The notes beneath the pieces are model-generated. The model saw only the letters and a program-made list of their open reading frames with translations. It was not told the origin of the DNA and did no database searches. The translations under genes were made by a program, and so were the position numbers. A stretch of DNA of 64,000 nt from NCBI GenBank assembly GCA_902729315.2, contig LR746271.1, positions 5,600,001 through 5,664,000 of the forward strand. The letters run 5' to 3'. This document shows, piece by piece, positions 1 to 11,241 of the stretch (position 1 is the stretch's first letter; the number at the start of each line of letters is the position of its first letter). Origin of the DNA: Spirodela intermedia (Eukaryota; Streptophyta; Magnoliopsida; Alismatales; Araceae).

Positions 1-3000
1 TTGAATCCCATTAAAGTCAAAATTCATATTTTTACCTAATTAAATCATAATTTTTTTACATATTAGTGATGAATAATTAAGGCACTAGAATCACTCAATT
101 ATCAATGAAAATATTGTCAATGTAATTCGTGAAGCATCATTACTGAAAGTACCAAATAATTTTAGATAAAAAGATTATGAATTTATCGAGTAAATTATTT
201 TCGATTGATCGACGAATAAGCAGTCATCGAGAAGATGATGACATGTCAAGAGACAAGTCATCACCTCTTAAAAGCGTATCAGATGTGATGAAGAACCTCA
301 TCTTGTTATATAAACCTAATGATGAAGCTCCCTAAGACGTGCCCCACCTCTATCTAATTGATCTTTGTCGAGTGATAGTTGTCGGAGATTTGTAAAGTCA
401 CTATTTTTTTGTTCCATCAAGTGACAGTCATCAGAGACGATTCATCGACCCACTTCATCAATTTCTAGACTTTGCAAGAAGATCTAGAGATTACTCACAT
501 GATAATCTTTTTGAACACATAACATTTCGGTGATCATTGTCACGAGATTAAAACTCTATCCTTCATACTTTCAATTTATTTTTTACTTAATTTAGTGACA
601 GCTTGTATGATTTTAAGTTTCAAAATCATTCTTCATTCAAATACGATTTTTTTAGCTTTTATAAATCTTAATTTAATTAGTTAAATCATCTATAATTATT
701 TATGTAAGAATCATTGGGTGAAACTCTATTTTTTCTTAAATCACATTTGTCTGGGCACTGACGTCATCCTAATGTATGCACTAGAGTTTTCATTTTGTGA
801 ATTTAAAATATATTTATCTTCATTTTTTAATATAACAATCATACAAAATCATATTCCTTGTAAAAATTCTAAAATATTTTATGATATCATATTACATCTC
901 TATGATTGACATGAAAATTTCCCACTATTTTTAGAACCTCTTATCTAATTATAATTAATTTATTTGTTCTAAAATATTTCTAAAAATCTAAAAATTAAGA
1001 TTTTCTAGTTTTATAAATTTTAAATTTATATGATTTATTATACAATCAATTAAGTCATGTCACTAACCTAGTACTTACATATATAAAATATTAAATATAT
1101 GACCTCAAAGAGTTGTAGATTTAGAAGAGATTAACTTGGTGTTAATCTAGTTGATACCTATAACATAAATTTAGAAGATCATAGTTGCATGACAATTTGG
1201 TTACCCTCTTAAAGTCATGAATTTGAAACATATTTTTAGAAAACACTTGAAATATAGTGGAGCCTTGCTGAAAATTTTGTGCTCACCAATTGTATCACTT
1301 TGACTAAATGAAAAGACAATTTATTGAGAGAATATTGGATAGGTCAAGTGGCCCAAATTACAATAAATTTTGGTTTTAATATTTTGATTGAGAGTACAAG
1401 TGGACGAGTTAGAAAAAAAAAAGATCACCCCATTCTTAGTTCCTCTTGTAACCTGTTTAAAACCATCACTATTAACTCTTGATAGTTTCTCATTTGAACA
1501 TAGGCTTCAACTAGCTTAACACCAGATTTTAAAACTTAAGATGTCTGCAGGATTTTTGGCACAATAATTATGCATTCAATTAGACTCACATAGAAGGAGT
1601 ATTATAAGTACTAAGTTACTAGAATAGAACAATTAAATGCTCTCACACCTTTGTGCATGGCGTCTCATCCTATGAATTTGTTGTCTTAGTAGTGCATAAG
1701 CTATTTTTGGAGAAAGCTACTTGAATGTTTGAGATAGAATAGGAAAATTAGTTCTCAAAGTGTTGAATCTTTCTATTGGGCGTTTAGGTAGTTAATCCTC
1801 ATATGGGTATCTTTTACCTTGATTTTTGTTTTCGTAGTGATAAAAAAATATTAAAAAATCATTTTGAGGTCTAGTTGTGTGCTCAAATAAATATAGTAGC
1901 TTATTTTATTCTTATTTTGTCTTTGAGCTACCACACTACTAATTACATTCTCTTTATACAAATAGACTTACTTTCTGTAAGGAAGTTGAAAATAAAAAAC
2001 CTAAAAATAAACCCTAATAATATAAATATAGTGAAGAAGCAAATTAGAACATTACAATGTAATCAAGGGCCATGTAGATGTTTAAATATCTTTGTAATGT
2101 GAAACTCTAGTTTACATTTTGTATGCAATTTACTCAATATTTAGGGGTTGTTCTTACTAGAAGAGTTGAGTCATTTTCTTGAATAATAAATTGATTTGAG
2201 TCTTTCCATATTAGATGAGTCAGCTCACTTCCAACAAGAGGGTAAATAGAGAAAACATACACACTAAAATGGGTAAGAAGTTTTGTCATAAGTTTAGAAT
2301 TTAATGTTGCATAAATGGAATTACTATTTTGCCTTTATACCATGTACCTAAAACTCACAAGTTCTCCCTTCTTGAAAACAAAAAAGAAACATAATCGGCC
2401 TTGCAATCAATCTTGATATTTCAAGTGACTTTTCTAAAGGTTACAAAAAAATTCAAATTTTTTATAAACCCCCAATATAATTGTAGTAACCTAAAAGTAC
2501 TATTTTACCCCTTTATGGACATTGTCAATATGAAAAGTGCTAAAGCTCCATAAGCCAACATAAATGGTAATAGTCCCTTAAAATTTTTATGAGATGTACA
2601 AACATCCATGTAGCACTAAGATTGACATCAAGATCAAGATATAGTCTCTTTGATACAATTTGAGATTATGTCAAAAGATCATTAACACATATATGATACT
2701 ATTTAGTTACTATATTTGAATCACAAGGAACAATCATTTAAAGAAAGATAAGATGGGAAAGGTTGAATGCAATGCACCAAAAAACCAAACCAAGCTTATG
2801 AAGACATCTCATAATGAGGACTCTCTCTCTCTCTCTCCTCTCTCCTCTCTCTACATTCACTAAGAAGGAAAAGATCAGTTCCTATTTAGACTATTCATAC
2901 ATAATTTGATCTTTACATGATTTATTATAAATGAAGAAACTTCTAAAAGTAATTGGAAGTAAACATTGACATGTAAGGTAATTATTATTTATTATATAAA

Positions 3001-3330
3001 TATAGTCACACACATTAATAATCCTCAATATTGGGTTAAGGGCATGTTTTAGAAAACCAGTAAGAATGGGAAAAAAGGTTTGAATGATCAAACACACAAC
3101 ACTTTTCTCAAGTTGTGTGAAAAAGGTGAGGGGCATCCTTCAATTTGGCAATTTTTACAGACCTAAACCTAATAAATATTATTTATATATGAAAATATTA
3201 GTTTAAAGTCTCAAACAAAATATCTAAGGGTGTGGATTGAGTTATGGGGTGTATTTAGTAAATTAAAAAGATTTCAAAACATAAGGGGTAATTATTATCT
3301 TATTAATGTTCTCCATTCTATTAGGTGAGA
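1..3330. other. AT-rich intergenic region, no gene seen
   Basis: This stretch is strongly AT-rich with many stops in all frames. The open frames present (up to about 80 codons) have no recognisable domain and biased, low-complexity composition. A short CT tract lies at about 2821-2855. I see no splice-consistent exons, tRNA boxes or transposon coding motifs. It may contain old, unrecognisable transposon sequence. Confidence 0.6.
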
Positions 3331-3334
3331 GGAA

Positions 3335-3810
3335 TCATGGAGAGTGTGAGGGATGGTGGAGTGGGGAGCTTTGGCTTGGAGAGGGGTTCTTGAGAGGGTG
3401 AAGGACGATTATGAGTTTTTCTCTCCTCTTTCTCTCTCTTACACTAATCAAGAAGCACACACAGCCTCTCTCTCTCCCATTGATGCGCTGTATTTGTTCA
3501 TACAGCTCTCGCACTCCCATTGATTCTCTGCGTGTTTTCCCCTCTCTCTCTGCGTCTCCCTCTCTCTCTCTACCCGTGGAGGTACACATGCTCGCGCTCT
3601 CTTTCTAACCCACACGCACGCAAACGCACTCCTCTCTCTCTCTCTCTCTACCCGTGGAGGTACACATGCTCTCACTCTCTCACTAACTTGCAAGCGTCGT
3701 GTACACTGCATCCCTCTCTCTCCCGCATGGACACATTCTCTCTCTTCATCTTTCTAATTCACATGCACGCCCACACAACTCACCGTCTCTCTCTAGGTGA
3801 AGCTGGGGTT
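3335..3810. repeat. CT-rich low-complexity DNA with a local tandem duplication
   Basis: The region is dominated by short (CT)n runs broken by unique sequence. One segment, a CT run followed by the words tacccgtggaggtacacatgct, is present at about 3565-3595 and again at about 3643-3673, a tandem duplication with a spacing of roughly 78 bp. Open frames on both strands here are simple-sequence artefacts (Leu/Ser-rich on +, Arg/Glu-rich on -). Confidence 0.7.
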
Positions 3811-3860
3811 GCATCTGCATGCCGCCGGGCCCCTCAGCGGATGACACGTATCACACTATA

Positions 3861-4519
3861 AGTGTCGTATGATGCATTCCTAGAAGGCTTTAAACCTGCC
3901 CATTTGCCAAATATAATTGCTTAAAGTTTCTCATGCACATTCTCGAGCACAAATAAAATAATATAATATTATAGTGGCAAAGTACAATTCTGAATATAAA
4001 AGGGGTATCAACGGAGAAGATCCCACCTCGCCTCCACCGAAGGAGTCCCGTCACCAGTCCCTTTTTCAGGCACTTCCTAAGAGACTGCGGGTCCCACCAC
4101 TGGGGAAAGAGAGGTCACCCCCGACAGTAAAAGCCAGCTTTTGGGACTTGAGGATTCCTCCCCCACCCCTCCAAACGGATTGGCCGCCTGCTAAAAGCGA
4201 TTCTGATATTTGGTTTCTATATACAGGTGGGTCGGGTCACCTTCCCTCCCCCACTAACTTGGAGTTACGAACGCCGTTCGTTTATGGTGGAAGGGGGGAG
4301 GGGGGGAGGGCTCAAATAGTTCCACGTGGGCTCAAAGCCCAACCCAGCAGGGCCCAATATTCCTTGGCCCTCACAATTACAAAGAAGAACAGGCCCATCT
4401 CTCACTCTCTCACTCTCTCTCTGCACATGCATAATGACTCAAGTCTAGAATGACCAAATCCACATCCCCTACTCATCTAACAAATCAAAGGAAAACCACA
4501 ACAAGGAGAGAGAAAGAGA

Positions 4520-4560
<41 letters not shown>

Positions 4561-5690
4561 GGAGAATGGAGGCCTTTTCACTATGGGGCATACTTGTTTA
4601 TGTATATATGTACACGTAGATGGGGGGCTTTGTGAAAGAGCATGATAGATTATCGATTGGGCCCATGAATAATATACATACATCCTTTGCAAAAGGGAGC
4701 ATTCATCGAGTGCATCATTGAATCTTGAGAGCATAGTTTATGACCATCATACTTGGTCTCTAAGCTACTACAACTTTGGAATATTCCAAAAGTAAGAATC
4801 TCTAATCAAAATAATATCCTGGGGGTAAAAAAATTGTACACGTGTCACCACATGGGGTCCTCAGAGGACTTCACAGCTTTAATCTTACTTTGGAGAGAGA
4901 TGAATTATAATACCTAAAGTAATCTACTTTTGCTAATTAAAGAACAAAAATAATCAGGTGATCATGACCCCCTAAACATTGGTGAGGGGCAGACTGCTTC
5001 CATGTGTCGAGCTCATGAGCATCCACGTGGCTTGTAATAGTTATAGACTAACCCAGATGGCTCAAAAGAAACCTGGTGGGACCCACCACCATGCATCATG
5101 AGCAAACATGTTTCTTGGCCAGATTAAGGTAGAGACTTAGAATGACTGATTATAGGGGGAAATGAAGAACATATTCATGATTAGTAGTCAACCCCTAGTG
5201 GGACGGTGGGGCCTCCTAGAAGTGGTCAACCCCCTCCTCTTAAGGGCAGCCGCCAATGGGTTTCTTGGTAAATTAGAGGTGAAATTATGGGGAAGAAATG
5301 ATGGTGTTGGGACAAAGTTCCTCCAAAGTGGGTCAATTATTTGTCGATTTTCAGTGCAAAATTCACCCAATAATTCAATGTTCATTTATCCGGCGATTCA
5401 CATCCTTTGTCTGGATCTGCCATTCACCAATCAGCTGTCCCCACGTGGTGCGTCAGAAGAAGCCCACGTTTCCCCAGGGATTGAGATGGGTGAAAACAGG
5501 CCGTTAAGAAATATATGGTCGTCCGAATCGACAGGAATAGCAGAAGCGTGTAGGAGACTCATTCTCGGTATCTTCACCGCAGAGTGCGCCGCCATCCAGC
5601 GGTGCGGAACAGATTTTAGTCAACAGTTGACTTTATACCTTTTCATTGTTTATTGATTTTCCCTCTTTCTATATCTCCCATAAACATATT
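3861..5690. other. Intergenic region with scattered G-boxes
   Basis: No gene is supported here. A (GA)n tract lies at about 4522-4557. Perfect CACGTG hexamers occur at 4323, 4839, 5024 and 5442, an arrangement usual for plant promoter or enhancer DNA bound by bZIP or bHLH factors. Two long open frames (3974-4453 and 5162-5656) show no domain and no codon pattern that persuades me. The next gene downstream starts coding at 6822. Confidence 0.5.
4323..5447. promoter_or_regulatory. Cluster of four G-boxes upstream of the TGA-type bZIP gene
   Basis: CACGTG occurs at 4323-4328, 4839-4844, 5024-5029 and 5442-5447. The second is within an ABRE-like context (ACACGTGTC) and the fourth lies just after a CCAAT-type word (accaatca). 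G-boxes are binding sites of plant bZIP and bHLH factors. They lie 1.4-2.5 kb before the bZIP start codon, so any regulatory link is an inference from position. Confidence 0.35.
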
Positions 5691-5694
5691 TGTT

Positions 5695-6060
5695 ATCGTG
5701 AAATAACCCTATATCATCTTTATTTTCTAATATACTCAGTAACGATGGGATCTTGCAAGGAAAAAAGCCCTGGAAGAGCTATCTTGCGAGAAAAACGCGA
5801 CATAAACCTACATGATATTTAGTTTTATAAGTAACCGTTAAATCGTGAAATAACCGTAAATAATATTTATTTATGTGAATACTCAATAGCCCTGGAGAGT
5901 TTTCTTACGAGAGAAACGTGAAATAACCCTATGTAAAATTTATTTCCATATATACTCACTATGTTGGGTCGCTGGAAGAATAGAGCCCAACAGGAGTTTT
6001 CTCGTGAAATAACCCCATATAATATTTATTTTTCCAAGTACTCAGTAAGGTTGGAGAGTT
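5695..6060. repeat. Diverged tandem repeat, about 75-140 bp unit, 4-5 copies
   Basis: The phrase cgtgaaataaccct, followed by an AT-rich stretch ending near atttattt and then actcag/actcact, recurs beginning at about 5697, 5836, 5909 and 6000. A more decayed copy begins near 5799. Between copies a second word recurs: ggagagttttcttacgagag or a variant. The copies differ by substitutions and small indels, so the array is old. It lies directly upstream of the likely transcribed leader of the bZIP gene. Confidence 0.65.
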
Positions 6061-6435
6061 GAAAATCCTAGTTTGTGGGAAAGCTTGAGGGGGGGGGGGA
6101 GGTGAATATTCCACGCTTTTGGAGTTTTTTAATATTTTCCAGGCCTCTCCACCTCCATGTTCCCTCCTCCTCTGCCACTCCCGCGTCTTCTTCAAGCTTT
6201 TTGCGTTGCGGCACCTTACAGGCGATCGATCCTCTTTCTAGCGACCTCGCGAGGGCGGAGCCAGAGAGGGGAATGGGGATTGGCAGCAATCATCAGAGCT
6301 CTCCGCAGCCACTTCTCCGCCTCCACCGCCACTCCCGATCGCCGCGCCACCGCCTCACGCCCCTCCTCGAGCCTCCTCCTCCCCCTCCTCCTCCGCCGTC
6401 GCCGTGATCCTCTCGCCGCCGCCTGGTGAGCGCAC

Positions 6436-6489
6436 TCTCTCTCTCTCTCTCTACATATATATCACTCTGTCACTCACTTTTTCTCTATA

Positions 6490-6536
<47 letters not shown>
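6436..6536 (+). repeat. (CT)n microsatellite in the probable 5' leader of the bZIP gene
   Basis: Two CT runs (about 6436-6453 and 6494-6535) flank a short interruption. CT-rich leaders are common in plant 5' UTRs. A likely 3' splice site (ttggttgcag) at 6799-6808 just before the start codon suggests that an intron may interrupt the leader. Confidence 0.75.
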
Positions 6537-6821
6537 ACTGGTTCGGCGATTTGTCTGCTTCCGCATGTCGCTTGCGATTTGAAAGGAGAAGGGAGGATCG
6601 GGGGATCTCGGAGGCTTTTGGTCGCATTCGTGTTCTAGAACCGGGGACCTTCTTCCTCTCCGGGAGAGCCCTACTAGGCAGGGAGATCACAGATCTCCCT
6701 CTCGCCGGAGATCGAGCACTATTTCCTCTTCTCCGGTGTCTCCTTACGAGGGAGCGAGGGGGGGCGATGAAGGCGGGATTAGGGTTTCTCTGAGCATCTT
6801 GGTTGCAGGAGGAAGGAGAAG

Positions 6822-7668
6822 ATGAACTCGCCGTCGCCGACTCAGCTCCTCCCATCCGGCGGGATGGCCATCTACGAGCTGAACAAGCAGATGGGCCTCT
6901 GGATGGACGCCCTGGGGACCGACAGCAGCCAGAACACCGCCACTTCCACTGTCCTCGAACCAGAGGCCAAGGCCCCCCCCCATCAGGTTCATACTACAAC
7001 CACTACTACTAATAGTAATAATAATAATGATAATAATAATAATTCTGCTAAAATTAATCATTTCTATGTTCATAATTTGTTTGTTTTTCTTGTAAATTGT
7101 GGTTGGGTTTGTTTATTAGTTGCAGGATGCCAATGAGATGCCGGGATCTTCGAGAGAAACTGATCAGGAAGCTAATAAACCCAACGACAAGGTGGGCCCA
7201 TGTTCTTGCATAGATATTCCTTTTTCTCTGGGGCCTTCCTATAAGCCCTTGAATGAAGAAGAGTGGACTAAGGAATGAAACCCATTTATCAAAGTTGAAG
7301 CATAGCCCAAAAGATATAATTACTTGATGAGCTTTGATTAGGCATGAATAGGGATTCTCCTCCTTCCACAGGGTTCATATGGGTGTTTGGTGGTGGTGGT
7401 GGTGGTGCAGGTGCTGAGGAGGCTTGCGCAGAACCGGGAGGCGGCCAGGAAGAGCCGGCTCAGGAAGAAGGTGGGCCCAGGCCAGATTCAATCACGAGTC
7501 CGGGGATTTTGCTGCTGCGGAGAATCTTGAAATGGTCTATCATGTTTCTTGTCTGCAGGCGTATATTCAGCAGCTGGAATCAAGCCGTTCCAAGTTGGCG
7601 CAGCTTGAGCAGGAACTCCAGAGGGCCCGGAAGCAGGTTTGTGGGCCCATCTTATTCCAGTGAAAATA

Positions 7669-7715
<47 letters not shown>

Positions 7716-9517
7716 CTCTCTATCTCTGCCCAAACATGCAATGTACCCATCACCTAAGAACCTCCTCTTTGGCTACCCACCTCTTTGGCTACCCCTATTA
7801 CGAGCATCTAATCCGACCCCGTTGACTTTTGTTCCAGGGTGGTCTCATAAGTGGAAGCCCAAGAGATTCATTTCGTGGGATACCCAGGGCATTCAACTCA
7901 GGTAGTTCAAACTAGAAAAACTGTTCATTCGATCCGCCTCCTTTCTAATCTAAGAAACCCAAATCGTGGATCATAGACTGTTCTAATACCTGGAGATTGA
8001 GGCGACAGGTGCCGCAACCTTTGAGATGGAATATGGGCGCTGGGTGGAGGAGCAGAACAGGCAGGGCCGGGACCTGCGTGCGGCTCTACGTGCCCATGCC
8101 TCTGACATCGAGCTTCAGATACTGGTCGAGAGCGGCATGAGCCACTACGACGAGCTCTTCCGCATGAAGGCCGCCGCCGCAGAGGCTGATGTCTTCTTCA
8201 TAATCTCCGGCATGTGGAAGACATCTGCGGAAAGGGTTTTCCTATGGATTGGAGGCTTTCGCCCTTCTGCCGTTCTGAAGGTGAGGTAGAGATCTGATTG
8301 CACACAGCTGATGTCTGATGTCTTCATTCATGCTATGTTATCACAGGGCGGTCTAGCAAAACAGAGAATTAAGGATTTCCAGCACTCAGAGCCCTGCCCA
8401 ATGGTTCTACTATAACTCAGTATCTATGTGATGGTTGCTTCTCATCTAATTCAGACAAGGCCTTGTCTGATTCAGTATCTATGTGATGATTCTTACCTAA
8501 TTCAGGACAGGGAGGGGAGGGGTGGCTTGTCTGATTCAGGATTCATAGATGATTATTATCCGATTCAGGAAATGACTTGCTTTATTTTTTTTTCGGGCCC
8601 TCTCTCCACTACTTGATCCGTTGACTAATTCAGACAAGATCTTGTCTGATTCAGTATCTATGTGATGATCCTTACCTAATTCAGGACAGGGGGCCTTGTC
8701 TGATTCAGGATTCATAGATGATTCTTATCTGATTCACGAAATGACTTGCTTCAAATCTCCCTTACTCTTTTCCAGGTCCTCTCTCCGCAACTTGATCCGT
8801 TGACAGAGCAACAAGTCATGGCCGTGTACAATCTCCAGCTATCCTCCCAGCAGGCTGAAGATGCCCTCTCCCAGGGCATGGACAAGCTCCAGCAGACTCT
8901 CTCAGAAACACTGGTGGCCGATGCATCGGCCACTGTGAACACTTCAAACTGCATGGGTCAGATGGAAACAGCCATTGGGAAGCTGGAAGCCCTCGTAAGT
9001 TTCGTTAACCAGGTAAAGACCTTCACCCCACCTCATCCATGGGACCCCTCGTAGTTATTCTCAGACTGTTCTTCTTGCCTTTGGTATCAAGTTCATATTT
9101 TTACAAATCAAATGTAGAAACATTGATAAGACACATTGGGCAGCAGCTCGTAGACCCATCTGAAAAGAATATTTGCTATTTAATAAGAGCAATACGCAGA
9201 ATGGCGGTCCATACAAAAACACCTACACTGAGGGCCGTCCATGGCAGATCTTCATTCATGGGAGCCTTACCAACTTACTGAGTTAGCTACTTTAAGCAAA
9301 AATTATGTCTGGTCACCAAGCACTCCCTGCCATTGCTGACTATGGGGTCTCATCTCTATTGAAGGCTGACCATCTCCGGCACCAGGCCCTGCAACAGATG
9401 CACCGGATACTCACCACCCGCCAGGCTGCCCGGGGCCTCCTTGCCCTGGGGGACTACTGCCAGCAGCTGAGGGCCCTCAGCTCCATGTGGGCGGCCCAGC
9501 CCCGTGAGCCGGCATAG
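6822..9517 (+). CDS. TGA1/TGA4-clade bZIP transcription factor
   Basis: Nuclear bZIP factor that binds TGACG (as-1-like) DNA; family members act in salicylate-dependent defence with NPR1. Eight exons joined in phase: 6822-6986, 7126-7191, 7411-7470, 7559-7636, 7838-7901, 8009-8280, 8776-9012 and 9365-9517, giving 364 aa against 368 in Arabidopsis TGA1. Residues 78-97 are the basic region (LAQNREAARKSRLRKK), 98-123 the leucine zipper, and about 146 onward the DOG1 domain (EMEYGRWVEEQ, SAERVFLWIGGFRPS, RILTTRQAARGLLALGDY). The C-terminus and ADHLRH block match the TGA1/TGA4 clade rather than TGA2. The start is the first ATG after a leader acceptor. Oddities: the positions of TGA1 Cys260 and Cys266 are Tyr253 and Ser259, and the intron before exon 7 carries a duplication. 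The gene converges with the RING-CH gene 625 bp downstream. Confidence 0.93.
6995..7050 (+). repeat. (ACT/AAT)n trinucleotide tract in intron 1 of the bZIP gene
   Basis: The intron begins with imperfect ACT repeats that pass into AAT and GAT repeats. It keeps one reading frame open past the exon 1 donor, which would mislead a gene finder into extending exon 1. Confidence 0.7.
7672..7720 (+). repeat. (CT)n microsatellite in intron 4 of the bZIP gene
   Basis: Nearly pure CT dinucleotides directly after the exon 4 donor (GT at 7637). A (GGT)n run at about 7388-7408 likewise forms the end of intron 2, just before the exon 3 acceptor. Confidence 0.85.
8448..8775 (+). repeat. Tandem duplication in intron 6 of the bZIP gene, including a dead copy of the exon 7 start
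   Basis: A unit starting aattcagacaag, running through cttgtctgattcagtatc and gaaatgacttgctt, occurs at about 8448-8626 and again from about 8626 to the real exon 7. The second copy ends in the functional acceptor (tccag at 8771-8775) and the exon start. The first copy ends at about 8591-8624 in a decayed version of the same exon start (ccctctctccactacttgatccg) in which the acceptor AG is lost (tcggg). The duplication therefore spanned the intron-exon junction. Confidence 0.8.
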
Positions 9518-9894
9518 CAACTCCAAGAAACCCTGTAAATGTCTCAACTCACACCTCTAGAGCCTCTTCGGAAACTCCTAGCTCCTTCCCGGGGCCACAC
9601 CCGAGAGGGTGGAGCTGGCCAAGAATGACACCAGTGGACTTGGTGATCGTCCTCAGGAGTAACTGAGACGAGTTTCAATCCAAAGGGGCTTTCTTTGAGC
9701 AGTCAATCCTTCTCATAACCCCCTCCCCCCCCCCCCACCTTCCGGCTAGATTGGAGGTCTCTTGTCTATTTACTTATGGACGATGAATGTTATGTAGATT
9801 ATCAGCAGATATTGCCCCTAATGGAAAGCCAGATTATCATGTGATTACATGTCATATGGATAAAAATATCCCCCTCAATGCTTCTCCTAAAAAG

Positions 9895-9944
<50 letters not shown>

Positions 9945-10141
9945 GTTTATGAAAGAGAGCAACACCAACAAGTAAGAAATAAAAAAGGAACACCTTCCAG
10001 AAGTGAAGCGCTGGTAATGGCTATCGGAGCAAGGAGGATGGCACTACTATAGAAAGACCTTTAATTACACTGATGAAGGGGAATGACTTACAGGAAGGTG
10101 GCCTGGATGATTGAGAGATTTCTCTGGGTCTCAATTGCAAG
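9518..10141. other. Convergent intergenic gap with a poly-C run and a (CT)n tract
   Basis: Both neighbouring genes end here, so the gap should hold two 3' UTRs. A 13-base C run interrupts the sequence at about 9724-9737 and a pure (CT)n tract lies at about 9898-9944. No further gene is seen. Confidence 0.6.
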
Positions 10142-11176
10142 TTACAGAAGGCCAAGTTCCTTCAGCTGCTGCACATGCTCAAGGGGCAGCGGTGGCGGGC
10201 ACCAGCTCCCATCCGTCACCTCCCCATCAACATCCTCCACCACATACTCCTGGGCAAGCATGAAAAAGCGGCTCAGAAGTCAACTCAACACCAGTGATCT
10301 CTGAACCTGTATACTTCAATCACAAGATTAGTCGTTTTCACATCAAATGTGGAAATACCCAAACCCATCACCCCACTGCAGCTCTTGACAAATTAGACTA
10401 CATGATCTTAGCTGAATCATTCAATGCAGGGGTAATCATAGCAGAAGGCCTTTGTGAGCAAGAAAAGACGAACAGAAGTGGGTGTTATTCAGAAGTTCTC
10501 TACTCACCTTGGTGAGCATCCTCTTGGCAAGTATATGATAATGCCTTTGCCAAATCCTTTGGCCCACCATTGTTGCAACTAGCACACTGTAGAAGATGCC
10601 TATTATGGTGAACAGCCCCAGCACCACCAGGCCCACAATGAACAGCACAGGCAGGCCTGCCTCGCCGGCCGCTCCTATTGAGCTGCTGCACTCGCTTGCT
10701 GCAGTTGCACAGCCTTCACAGCATGCAGTGCAGTCCGTCCACATGCACAGAGTCCCCGGTAGGTGACAGTCGCACAACCTGGTGGGACAAAGGGGACAAG
10801 ATTGAAGAGGATATGACCGAATGTTATATTCTTCACAACCATGAGCAAAACATAGGAAGTATTCAATCCAAAATCAAGACTAGTCCATCATTCGCTTCGA
10901 AGATAACAGATACGATGGGCAGACTACTGTCTGGGCAGGGCTAACCCAAGATGAAATGCCGTTTAGTTAGTCAAATTACAATAGGGTGTAAGTGTGTGTG
11001 TACTTATCCAGGAATGAGGATCCCAGTATAGATATCTATATATATATATATATAGCAACTAAGAGGGCCTGCCTTCTCAGTTAAACAAAAAATGAAGGGG
11101 CGTGGTGGTGGATGTGTCACTGGGTCTATCAAAACAAAAGAAGATGTTCCCAAACAGAAATGCAAATAACCTTCAT

Positions 11177-11241
<65 letters not shown>

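Noticed and set aside
3974-4453. 159-codon open frame on +
   Set aside because: Pro/Ser-rich, no recognisable domain, no upstream TATA or splice context, and it lies in a spacer with G-boxes and simple repeats.
5162-5656. 164-codon open frame on +
   Set aside because: No domain, mixed composition and overlapping open frames of equal quality on the other strand; probably chance.
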